From: Reinekea marina
GTDB taxonomy: Bacteria; Pseudomonadota; Gammaproteobacteria; Pseudomonadales; Natronospirillaceae
DNA: 64,000 bases
Assembly (NCBI RefSeq): GCF_030409715.1
Contig: NZ_JAUFQI010000001.1
Span: 1,109,001-1,173,000 of the forward strand
Direction of reading: 5' to 3'
In this document: positions 9,001-14,661 of the stretch, one piece after another
How the letters are laid out: each line of letters begins with the position of its first letter
How positions within the stretch are numbered: the stretch's first letter is position 1
Notes under the pieces: model-generated
What the model saw: the letters and a program-made list of their open reading frames with translations, nothing else
The model's database searches: none
What the model was told of the DNA's origin: nothing
Made by a program: the position numbers and the translations under genes

Positions 9001-11493
9001 GTGGGGAACAAGCTTACCCAAACGGACGCCAAAGGCCACACAACGCGTTGGACCTATGACTACTTCGGGCAAACTACCTCACGCACCTTGCCGGAAGGCC
9101 AGCAGGAACAGACCGAGTACAGTACACAAATGTGTACCGATGCCGCTTACACCGGTGAAGGCGATGATGTCTGCCAAGTCATCACCCACACCGATTTTAA
9201 CGGCCAGGTAACCACCACTTTATTGGATGCGATGGGTCGCACTGAGCGCATCGACTTCCATGATGGCAGCTTCAAAGCTTATACCTACTGGCCAGACGGG
9301 CAAGTAAACACCATCACTACTGAGCAAGGCACGATCAGCTATACCTACGACAGCGCCAGCCGCCTAGCAAAAGAAACTCAAATAGATGGCTCAGTGCTTT
9401 CGTACCTATACGACCGTAACGGTAATCGTACCCAGCTCACTGTCAGACATGAGGGTATAAGCACAGTGACAGATTTTACTTACGACGGTCTTAATCGTTT
9501 AGAGACAGTCACTGACGGTACCGGCACCACTGTTTATACCTACGACGCTGTTGGCAACTTAGACACCGTTACGGCTGCCAATGGCAACGTAACCGATTAC
9601 GACTACACCACCGTCAATCAGCTATGGCAATTGACCATCACTAACGCTAGTAATGAAATCCTTAGTCACTATGTTTATGACCTAGATGCTACCGGACGCA
9701 GAGAGTTCATCACTGAGCACCACAGCAACCGAACCATCGACAACGTATACGATGCGCTTTATCGATTGACTGGCGAACACATTACCGATGCAGTCAATGG
9801 TGACTACCACGCCAGCTACCAATACGACTTAGTCGGCAACCGCACATATGAAACCGTCGACGGCGTTCAAACCGCCTACAGTTACAACAAAAACGACTGG
9901 CTCACTCAAACCGGTGGCTCAGTCTTTGGTTACGATGATAACGGCAATACAACATCCGAAACCTTGGATGGCCAAACCACGGTTTACACCTACAACGCCC
10001 AAAACCAACTTGTGAGTACGAACAACACCGGAACAGTTACCCAATACCGCTACAACCCAAGCGGCATTCGCAGCCAAAAAATCGATAACGTAAATACCAT
10101 AGACGAAATCACCACCGACTATATTGTTGATGAAAACCGTGACTATGCCCAAGTACTCATGGAAACAGAAAACGGCCAACTCACCGTGACCTATCAATAC
10201 GGCCACGACCTGCTTAGCCAAACTCGCACAGACGCAGATGAAACCCACTTCTTCCAAGTTGATGGCTTAGGCAGCACACGACAGCTCACCGACACAACCG
10301 GAAGCATCACCGACAGCTACAACTATGAAGCGTTCGGCACAGTACTTAACCAAACCGGTACAACTGAGAATAGCTATCTATACACCGGTGAGCAGTACGA
10401 TACTGGGTTAGATCAGTACTACTTACGTGCAAGATACTACGACCAAAATATTGGCAGGTTTACGCAAATGGATACGTGGATGGGGAGTAACCATGATCCG
10501 ATTACGTTGCATAAGTACTTGTATGCTAATGCGGATCCAGTGACCTATACCGATCCGACGGGGAAATTCTCGTTGGGGAGTGTCATGACCTCAGTCAGGA
10601 CAATGGGTAGTTTAGCGATGCGTGGCTATAACACCTATGACAATGCGATGTTGTTGATCCAGATAGCGAATGGGGATATGACAATGAACGAATTGGCGAT
10701 TACCTTCCTCGCTTCAAAATTTTTACCAAGGCGTTTCTTTAAGTGCAACAATAGCTTTATAGGAAGCACATTGGTTCATACAGAAAATGGTTTAGTTGCA
10801 ATAGAAACCATAAAAATAGGTGACAAAGTATGGGCTTTTGATGAATCAACCGGAGAGAAAACACTTGAAGAAGTTATTCATGTTATTACAGTGGAAGGCT
10901 CAAAAGAACTTGTCGATATAACACTTGAAAATGGCGATGCTTTCACTGCAACTACGAATCATCCTATCTATTCTTACGCTAGTAATAATTGGATTGATGC
11001 AGGAAGTCTTGCTTATACTGATCAGTTAATGAATATTAACGGTGATGGAGTCAGCGTTCTTGAATTGATACCATTTACTGACGTCACTTCAGTATATAAC
11101 TTTAGTGTGGCGAACAGTCATACGTATTATGTTGGTGAGGTTGGGGAACTTGCACATAATTGTTATCAAAAACCGAAGTCAATTAACTATAAGAAACATG
11201 TTCCGAAAAAGAAGTGGACGAAGCAGGAGACAATTAATGCGACTAAGAATGGTGGGAATGCAAAATATTTCATTAAGGGTACTGAAAATATTCAGAAATT
11301 TGAGCTGAATGCATGGAAGAAAGGTGTGCCGACAACCAACGGTAAGCCTTGGAAAGTTGCTGAATTTCCAGAAGAAATAGGGGCGTACGATGGTAAAGCT
11401 GTTAGGTGGTTGAGACTAGAGTATTCTGAAGGTGGTAATGTTATTCATGGGCACCCTATCTCATTAGCACAATACCGAAAATTATTGAAATAG
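1..11493 (+). CDS. Giant RHS/YD-repeat polymorphic toxin, 5' end outside window
   Basis: The frame is open from base 1, so the true start lies upstream; 3830 codons are visible. Domains in order, numbering from base 1: an all-helical toroid (prenyltransferase/squalene-cyclase-like) at about 130-430 with a CLGCH motif at 143-147; a CARDB-like domain at about 440-550; Ig/cadherin-like repeats; seven FG-GAP/VCBS-like blades with acidic D-x-D-x-D-G loops (e.g. DTDKDGIPEI, DFDGDGLPEI) at about 760-1120; a second CARDB at about 1175-1280; about eight cadherin/He_PIG-type repeats at about 1300-2040; an RHS entry segment at about 2230; YD repeats to about 3450; the RHS core (RARYYDQNIGRF, then DPTG); a HINT domain at about 3585-3720; and a small C-terminal toxin. 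RHS repeats of this family form a cage around the toxin, and HINT can cleave the tip off. Secretion route and target are not visible. Confidence is high for RHS class, low for toxin activity. Confidence 0.93.
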   Translation, partial: NLSNIGTVYFTVIKVNEPPVIISPPIELTNEYADYGYSVVAKDPNEYDVLAYSLDQMPFGMAIDTATGKINWQPDASWTQSVPDFNKQCYVVPTGSVKEYEEGDENNDQAYIAPLFQQVKASLESASVFTAREAVNWHNANGCLGCHVQTQSLLGLQASKDKADVNEVAAEYLLTELLSSQLSDGSIRRSHPQYTKTQTAFALWSLSFVPEIERTMDVRGRALNFMMARQNTNGDQVFWSQDHNSGWMRDYDSITSVVALSGARYLKDLQNLDSISPEQQTYADNFIARIPSIINFELARAYGNENETLWLAFRQIALAELLPFVSDELRAMEIQNAIAFTDSHLRERQVTTGGWARYGYSNNADPLTSAWVGLALNYLDPPLTDTAVTSNIEYLLDSQSANGTWVTNSGLFTTHLATTSLVMAYLPIAMEHLGNPDIHAGTIHLLERESGVHSLSATISNRGLADITAPITVNFYNGKEDQGDLLGSVLLTNLLSGEIQQPSIDVEDHRLTDHVYITLASASTLDECEITNNSSHAAIVRARVTDPSNESDTQIYALNVIDVNEAPLITSEAPSEHQGGQGLKYKIEITDGDVGDGHRYSIISGPANVYVDAKTGVVTAAPGSLAPGTYEIVVQVEDLRGATATQTITFVVFANDPPSIVSIAVEKGNEQTGYEYDVDAIDPNNDVLKYALEKSPQGSWINKNSGLLNWVGASQFVEPMTETNDQCIGVIDQNIGGITSVVKWSLNYPNSNAHVFGPVNVAQMTDDNNDGLINQHDDTDIIFVVSQGGQPALTVADGATGQIHWNKTGLNNSFYGSTAVADTDKDGIPEIFVTNNQRTQLLKVSSDGQLIWQVATGLPAMTYPRDGVAIADLNADGTAEIIVGSAVFSTNGVKLWNGTKDFGGDRNYGFNSVVADVDLDGYQEVIAGRSIYGHDGTVKAHVGELNSDGFTAVGNFDDDEFGEIVLVGGSQVSLFNHDGSVIWKNVSLTGGGYGGAPTIGDFDGDGLPEIGVAGARYYFVFEHDGTLKWFSPTRDSSSHRTGSSLFDFNSDGKIEVVYADEYFLRVYDGETGTVLIEESNRSGTTLEYPVIADVDNDGYAEIIVGSSNISGTLRVLESSENNWAPTRSIWNQHAYNINNINDDLTVPASPVKSWLTHNTFRLNTFPDRPALGQADLTVHDIRFDEATSQIFATVLNRGLAPITGAINVTFTHEHSWTGDTLLGEVSVNGLLNSQSQTVAITIADTDILEQTIRVDVTPNEQSNECLTDNNQTRAVVMQASVYDEAGLFDIQTFAASITNVNDSPSIISSASFTATENAGFSFNIDVSDADVGDDHRYELLNAPVQISIDANTGKLESDGLPIGAYPVLVKVYDLVGASAEQTILITVTTADNYAPIISSDPVESVNLGDQYSYQVIASDPDGDAIQFFMSRTQPGLSIDADSGLILWTPVESDLGLKSAEVSVIDQNGAITKQYFLIDVIDSQQPNHAPIITSVPSGVVYAGKEYLYPVIATDEDGDALTYSVITDEPAITINQNGVLQWLPAFDLVGQSVIVEIQVNDSRGGIAIQKLTLPVNASANHPPIISSVPNLSAYVDEPYSYSIIASDEDGDAFTFELLEQANGMSLVGNLIQWSPSSVQLDTAPNVTIKVTDARGAASTQSFSVYVNAAVIENSAPVITSIPNGSVYAGVPFTYAVTATDADNDTLTYSIESNRSDILIDSVSGLLSWSPTVDDIGNTIELTVNVNDGRGGIAWQKLSLPVNDTANSAPLIQSQPSLSSYVDEPYHYLIIASDAEGDAITLTLLDAPEGMTLVGDRIQWTPLLSQGDTAHQVTLKATDARGAASTQSFSVYVNSIVAPNQAPTIISSPTSPAIVGQEYQYNVIAVDADGDTLVYSLASAIEGTSLNQNGALRWTPTIDQIGTHSLSVQVSDNRAMVTQTFLLDVIADGSQNQAPIITSTPLTVAVQNQAYKYAITATDPDGDSLSYGSLTLPIGATLADNLLTWSPTADQIGIHDVVVFADDGNIRALQSYTIAVTDTALPIDAFLNVEPQHPNFGDIVSIQLLANGGQNALFKTVTVNGTEYTLDAYGRTNVLANQYGISTVIGTVTDGIETITEEDYFTVVDPSDSTPPTITLHSPTDNATVTAPTDVIATIQDANLRQWQLIVSEQDSAPTDYQIIATGNSNVDNGVIGQFDPTLLTNGQYQLVIFAEDTNGLVTQEGVNLLVEGDFKVGNFSITFEDVNVPVAGIPIRVTRTYDSRRRHERLDFGYGWSVGYQDVKVHESRVPGSHWALNEYSGAFGIIPVFCVEPQGAPVVSVSLPGGDVEKFEMAASPKCNNVIPIKDVSLVFNAMGDTQSKLEALDETTAYLNGGNLVETGYFSSPVNPNRYKLTTKNGYVYFLNQGFGVDKVIDPNGHTLTYTENGIIHSSGKSIEFVRNAYGQIENIIDPAGNIIEYRYDANGDLINAIDTVSFVNNKPGATYNYYGQTHGLNEMFDPLDRRVIKNIYDEAGRLDYQEDSNGNIISFDHDLEGRVSTVTDREFRTKVFAYDTQGNVLNEIKKAQGIVYSDDIESVFAYDANGNQTSSAVGGLDFATTAKFDTSNNQEWATNALGQTVFYRDYNEKGQEGEIEDELGRVHTMQYDVIGNLYRIEGPEYQDPVTLEVKRDSASNVINSRGLVESTTDMSGNTTHYTYYPKGHAWEDQKKTESTQVGGTVTYTYDDNLNVTTETRERTVDGVVQQETVAYEYDIQNRLTVMTYPDGSYTQTRYDLTGNAYEERDRFGVWTEHEFDAYGRTVASYYADGTSEHWTFYAEGNVETHISRGGIVTLYEYDDFGRQWKVHNQTEALATGLPSFTETKYTPQGWVEFEWDAERNLTEYKYNVAGQRVSVIRHDGKGNTFEHSFTYYDNGELHTETDANGHTTTYEINEQDQRVKTIFHDGTDVEARYDAMGVRTHGIDQNERRTRFGYDDLGRLTEVQPEVQVALNGFMVDVPVTTYSYDEVGNKLTQTDAKGHTTRWTYDYFGQTTSRTLPEGQQEQTEYSTQMCTDAAYTGEGDDVCQVITHTDFNGQVTTTLLDAMGRTERIDFHDGSFKAYTYWPDGQVNTITTEQGTISYTYDSASRLAKETQIDGSVLSYLYDRNGNRTQLTVRHEGISTVTDFTYDGLNRLETVTDGTGTTVYTYDAVGNLDTVTAANGNVTDYDYTTVNQLWQLTITNASNEILSHYVYDLDATGRREFITEHHSNRTIDNVYDALYRLTGEHITDAVNGDYHASYQYDLVGNRTYETVDGVQTAYSYNKNDWLTQTGGSVFGYDDNGNTTSETLDGQTTVYTYNAQNQLVSTNNTGTVTQYRYNPSGIRSQKIDNVNTIDEITTDYIVDENRDYAQVLMETENGQLTVTYQYGHDLLSQTRTDADETHFFQVDGLGSTRQLTDTTGSITDSYNYEAFGTVLNQTGTTENSYLYTGEQYDTGLDQYYLRARYYDQNIGRFTQMDTWMGSNHDPITLHKYLYANADPVTYTDPTGKFSLGSVMTSVRTMGSLAMRGYNTYDNAMLLIQIANGDMTMNELAITFLASKFLPRRFFKCNNSFIGSTLVHTENGLVAIETIKIGDKVWAFDESTGEKTLEEVIHVITVEGSKELVDITLENGDAFTATTNHPIYSYASNNWIDAGSLAYTDQLMNINGDGVSVLELIPFTDVTSVYNFSVANSHTYYVGEVGELAHNCYQKPKSINYKKHVPKKKWTKQETINATKNGGNAKYFIKGTENIQKFELNAWKKGVPTTNGKPWKVAEFPEEIGAYDGKAVRWLRLEYSEGGNVIHGHPISLAQYRKLLK
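4462..5577 (+). repeat. 558-bp tandem duplication inside the RHS gene (two Ig-like domains per unit)
   Basis: Two consecutive 558-bp units (4462-5019 and 5020-5577) each encode a pair of Ig/cadherin-like domains. Corresponding positions line up at an exact 558-bp offset: the near-identical stretch beginning ACCGATGCGCGCGGCGCAGC starts at 4945 and 5503, and the block containing ATTATCGCCAGCGATG recurs at the same offset. Conservation at DNA level indicates a fairly recent duplication or gene conversion that keeps the reading frame. Confidence 0.8.
10753..11160 (+). other. HINT (pretoxin) autoprocessing domain within the RHS protein
   Basis: The segment begins with S-F-I-G-S-T and has the typical block A pattern (TLVHTENGLVAIETIKIGDKV). 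It also has the block B-like TTNHPIYS and ends in Y-V-G-E-V-G-E-L-A-H-N followed by Cys. This is the Hedgehog/intein fold found between RHS cores and toxin tips, where it can release the C-terminal effector. The first nucleophile appears to be Ser, with a Cys four codons earlier in C-N-N-S; the final His-Asn and the +1 Cys are intact, so autoproteolysis is plausible. Confidence 0.8.
11161..11493 (+). other. C-terminal toxin tip of the RHS protein, family not recognised
   Basis: About 110 residues follow the HINT His-Asn. The tip is lysine-rich at its start (KSINYKKHVPKKKW), then has GGNAKYFIKG, a W-x-R-L-E-Y strand and a conserved-looking end, H-G-H-P-I-S-L-A-Q-Y. Basic character and paired histidines would suit a nuclease acting on RNA or DNA, but no catalytic family can be assigned by eye. 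The tip is directly followed by a small gene that is the natural candidate for its immunity protein. Confidence 0.7.
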
Positions 11494-11509
11494 ACATACT
11501 GGAGAAATA

Positions 11510-11842
11510 ATGAATACTTATTTTGTGACTCGCTGGGGAAATGACTCTGAAGGGCCTAATGAGGCGGACACCAACTTCTTTGTCATAGCTAATGATTATT
11601 TGGAGGCCGCTAGGACTGTGGATGAGGTGTTGTCAAAAGTAGATCATTCCCTTGCTTCTAAATTTTGTCAAAGAGTAACAGAGCTAGGAGTGTCTCATTC
11701 AATTTTAAATAAACCTATAATAATATCAGGACCTTCAATTGAATATGCCCTTTATCACGATAGTCTAGGAATACCAGATGATAAAAAGTGGGTTAGAGAT
11801 ATTTTAGAAGAAGGGTGGGAAAATTATTCTGATTGTTATTGA
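11510..11842 (+). CDS. Candidate immunity protein for the RHS toxin tip
   Basis: This 110-residue protein is acidic, without signal peptide or membrane segment, and starts 16 bp after the RHS stop behind a good GGAGA ribosome site. Position immediately behind the toxin tip, small size and acidity (against a lysine-rich tip) are the standard features of a cognate cytosolic immunity protein. No named family was recognised. Visible features are an N-terminal strand MNTYFVTRWGND, a helix around YLEAARTVDEVLSKV and an acidic tail W-V-R-D-I-L-E-E-G-W. Function is inferred from context only. Confidence 0.7.
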   Translation: MNTYFVTRWGNDSEGPNEADTNFFVIANDYLEAARTVDEVLSKVDHSLASKFCQRVTELGVSHSILNKPIIISGPSIEYALYHDSLGIPDDKKWVRDILEEGWENYSDCY

Positions 11843-12093
11843 TATTGTTGTCCCGTCTACCGCCTGTCCAACTGCGGTGGTACGGGTTTCAAGGTATTTT
11901 GTAGCGAGCCATTTTCTCATCGTAGTTTTATAAAATTAAAATCGGGTGTTCGACCAACCTGTGTCGTAATTCAAACCAAAAATACATAATTTGACACGCC
12001 CTCCATAAAATTAAAGCTAGCTTGCTTCACAACAAATAAGCAACGTAAAGTCAACATTTGATTGTAGTCGGGTATATAGGTATAAGAGGTTAA

Positions 12094-12270
12094 GGTTTAG
12101 AGTGGGCTAAAGGCCAAGGTGGTGCCCTTTACAGGTATTCTAATAATGGAAGTGGCTTGTATCATTGGAGCGGCAGTACTAAAGATGTTGTCAGCCCTTT
12201 AACTAGAAAAAACAAAATACCCAATGAAGTGATTAAGCTATTTAAACTACCTAATAAGGGCCCACTATGA
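12094..12270 (+). pseudogene. Orphan RHS toxin-tip fragment
   Basis: An open frame of 58 codons after an in-frame TAA (12091-12093), with no ATG and no plausible ribosome site, encodes G-L-E-W-A-K-G-Q-G-G-A-L-Y-R-Y-S followed by H-W-S-G-S-T and a basic tail ending N-K-G-P-L. The composition and layout look like the end of an RHS/CDI-type effector without its delivery part. Its stop TGA overlaps the ATG of the next gene (ATGA, 12267-12270), the arrangement expected of a toxin-immunity pair. It is interpreted as a displaced former C-terminus kept as a recombination cassette. It may be silent or could be fused to the main gene by recombination. Confidence 0.65.
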
Positions 12271-12806
12271 AAACATTAGTTGGTGATAAAAAAACTTTTG
12301 CACTAGAGTGTGTAACTACTTCGAGAAATTCAAATACGGGACGTGTATTCTTATATATAAATGGACTTAAATTTGGACAAGACGAATTTAATGAAGAGTT
12401 GGAGGCTTTTTTCTTTAGAGCAATAAAGAGTATTAAATCTATGAACAGCGAATATCCTGATCTAATTACTCTCTCAACAGAAGAATTCGTTAATCTTTGT
12501 AATTGTATTTATGATGATTTTGAATCTCCACACTGTGACAGTTTTATAAGCCATAAAGAAAACGGAAGTGAGATTGATTGGAATACAATATTTAGAGCCG
12601 AACATGCATTTGATGATTTTACAATTGGATATGTAACTAAAGATAAAATTGAAAAAATTTTCATACATCAAGATGACATATTTTTAAATTATGTAATGGA
12701 AAAGGGGAGTTTTGAAAATTTATTTATTGAATTAAGTTCAATTGTTCTCCCTATGTATAGTTGGAATTTAATTACCTTTGAAACTGAGGTTTTACCACTA
12801 AAATAG
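12267..12806 (+). CDS. Imm42-like immunity protein paired with the orphan toxin tip
   Basis: The protein has 179 residues, is acidic and probably cytosolic. Its start (GDKKTFALEC, then GRVFLYINGLKFG) resembles the pattern of the Imm42 family of polymorphic-toxin immunity proteins (family assignment by memory of the pattern, moderate confidence). The ATG overlaps the stop of the upstream toxin fragment by ATGA, pointing to former translational coupling. The gene is visibly AT-rich compared with flanking housekeeping genes. It probably still protects against siblings that deliver the matching tip. Confidence 0.6.
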   Translation: MKTLVGDKKTFALECVTTSRNSNTGRVFLYINGLKFGQDEFNEELEAFFFRAIKSIKSMNSEYPDLITLSTEEFVNLCNCIYDDFESPHCDSFISHKENGSEIDWNTIFRAEHAFDDFTIGYVTKDKIEKIFIHQDDIFLNYVMEKGSFENLFIELSSIVLPMYSWNLITFETEVLPLK

Positions 12807-12961
12807 AGTATTTCTAAAAATCCATTTTAACCAGATTAATGATTCTAGCGTGTAAAATGTTAATTTAATTTATACATTGATATTTTTCGCTTACGGTCTT
12901 TGGGCAAAAGGAAGCTTCAGGTGCATTAAATAGTTCTAATGGTTAAAATTTGGAATGAAAT

Positions 12962-13450
12962 ATGGCTTCAGATAGAAAGAGTATCCTTCTAGAGAAAAGA
13001 AATAAGTTAAAGCATCAACAAGAGAAGTCAGAACGGTTAGCATTAATTGAAGACCTCCTGAGTCGTATTAATGACTCAGGCATTGACTATGCTATTAATT
13101 TTGACTCTCCGGCATGGCAATGGCTTGAGATCACTGTGGATATACACTCATGGGTACAAATAAATCAAAACCCTATTGAAAATAAGCTTATTCTCACAAG
13201 CGAAGAACATGTAAGTATGTCTGAAGCCTACTTTAAGCTATGTAGTTACTTAGAGCCCTTAGATGAGACAGTCAGTGTCATTTGGAGCAATGCCTTGAGG
13301 CCAGAATTGGAGTTAGGTTTAAATGCAATTCCTCTTATCCTAGATGATATTATTAATCAGGACTTTGATTTCTGGATTGTTCCTAGTAGCCGAAAATGGT
13401 GCATTGAGTATCACCATACTGGAACTTTCGCAGCTTTTAGGTTCGACTAA
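12962..13450 (+). CDS. Probable orphan immunity protein
   Basis: This 162-residue soluble protein has a charged helical N-terminus (about 1-40, KSILLEKRNKLKHQQEKSERL), then a mixed alpha/beta body with aromatic strands (SPAWQWLEITVDIHSW) and a C-terminal FDFWIVPSSRKWCIEYHH strand. No family was recognised. Length, AT-rich composition and position in an array behind an RHS toxin support an immunity role. The ribosome site is weak (GAATGAAAT). No matching toxin remnant was found in the 155 bp upstream, so its partner is unknown. Confidence 0.55.
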   Translation: MASDRKSILLEKRNKLKHQQEKSERLALIEDLLSRINDSGIDYAINFDSPAWQWLEITVDIHSWVQINQNPIENKLILTSEEHVSMSEAYFKLCSYLEPLDETVSVIWSNALRPELELGLNAIPLILDDIINQDFDFWIVPSSRKWCIEYHHTGTFAAFRFD

Positions 13451-13574
13451 ATAATGCAATGCTTTATAGTCTCTAATTAGTATCTTTTAAACCTTCGCAG
13501 TTGACACGTGTTCATTAGTCAAAGTTGGTTAAACTATAGATTATGGCCTGAAAACTTCAGTTAGTGAGTAATAT

Positions 13575-13964
13575 ATGGAAATTGAAGAATATAAATAGGC
13601 AGTAAAGGTTGGGTTATCCCGCCGTAAAGTAGAGCCATTAGCACTGACCTTAGGTAAACCCTACTGCAGAGGTGAGTCGAACGATTGGGTTGTTGAGTGC
13701 TCATTATCAGGCTATTTCTCCGAAGTTAAGGTGATCGAAGCACGATCGCATTTTGATTGCCTAATGTGTGGAGCTGCCTTCTTGCGGCAAACACTTCGGC
13801 TAATCATGGATCTCAACTCAAAGTTAAAGTTATTCTTTGAATTCGATGGCAAGCTCGATGAGATAACAATCGATGATATTTTTATGACTCACGATTGTGT
13901 AACAAATGAAATTGAGGATATGGTTGATTGGGCATTAGAGAACGGCTATAAAGCAGACTCTTAG
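13575..13964 (+). pseudogene. Immunity-like gene (DUF6968-like) broken by an early amber codon
   Basis: From ATG 13575 the frame reads M-E-I-E-E-Y-K and then TAG (13596-13598), after which it stays open for 122 codons to the stop at 13962-13964. The post-stop protein (GKPYCRGESNDWVVECSLSG, then FLRQTLRLIMD) resembles the small DUF6968-type family, with a W-V-x-C-x-x-x-G strand followed by a helix (tentative). The uninterrupted remainder suggests one recent point change, probably CAG to TAG. Restart at GTG 13731 would make only a 77-residue C-terminal piece. Amber suppression is possible but unsupported. Confidence 0.6.
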
Positions 13965-14027
13965 AGTGGGAATTATTACCTTTCGAATACACAAATCGTT
14001 TGAGTAACAAGAAGCTAGGAAAATAAA

Positions 14028-14621
14028 ATGCTAAAACTGATCCAAGACGATAGCGATCCGCTAATTATCAGTAGAATGAAAAAAAGCTTAATATCTAAGT
14101 TTAAAAAAACACATTCTAATGATATAGAAAAGGCCATTGAGCTTGCATCATTTATGATTTTTGATGACCAGAAACAGCAAGCAAAAGAATTTCTGGAAAG
14201 TTTTGTATACTTGAAACCAAGTGAAAACAATGAAGAACTCTGGGTCACCAATGCAAATGGTGTTTTGCTTTTGGCTTATCTTTCAAAGGAAGCCGGGGAG
14301 CTAGACAAATATCGACACTATGTTGGCATCTTATCGGATCATGATATCTGGCCTAGAGATATTTCTAAACGCCGTTGGATTAAAATGCACTTAGAAGAAC
14401 ATGAGAAAGTAATCCAATATGCGATGACAGAGACTCATAAGTATAAATGCTCGGTTCTTAGTGGAGAGTTCTTATCGTACTTATATTTTTATGAAATGCT
14501 GTTTTTAAATGGCGAGCCAGGCTTTCTTGAAAAAATGCTAAAAGAGCGTGTATTGTCTAGCCTCGAACAAAGCAAGCGTTTATTAAAGGAAAGCTTGAAT
14601 AATCATTCGGTTTTCAAGTGA
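14028..14621 (+). CDS. Helical orphan immunity-like protein (possibly DUF6707-like)
   Basis: This is a 197-residue, mainly alpha-helical soluble protein that looks like paired helices of a TPR-type solenoid (IEKAIELASFMIFDDQKQQA, VLLLAYLSKEAGELDKYRHY, SGEFLSYLYFYEMLFLNG). The pattern recalls DUF6707-type proteins found as immunity genes behind RHS loci, but this is a weak match by eye. The ribosome site AGGA lies about 8 bases before the ATG. It is the last gene of the AT-rich array and is convergent with the DUF418 gene beyond it. Confidence 0.55.
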   Translation: MLKLIQDDSDPLIISRMKKSLISKFKKTHSNDIEKAIELASFMIFDDQKQQAKEFLESFVYLKPSENNEELWVTNANGVLLLAYLSKEAGELDKYRHYVGILSDHDIWPRDISKRRWIKMHLEEHEKVIQYAMTETHKYKCSVLSGEFLSYLYFYEMLFLNGEPGFLEKMLKERVLSSLEQSKRLLKESLNNHSVFK

Positions 14622-14661
14622 GTACTGGCTTCATAACTTTCTGTTCAGAGCTACTTAAGCC

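Noticed and set aside
9919..10257. 112-codon minus-strand ORF
   Set aside because: Antisense shadow of the strongly coding RHS YD-repeat region; composition is a mirror of the sense repeats and there is no ribosome site or domain.
11850..11886. Imperfect hairpin after the first immunity gene, considered as terminator or integron attC site
   Set aside because: No T-tract follows and no attC core sites (GTTRRRY pairs) are visible; no integrase nearby.
12890..12961. Short open frames before the 162-residue gene, considered as a second toxin remnant
   Set aside because: Only about 15-19 codons in each frame with no recognisable tip pattern and no overlap with the next start.
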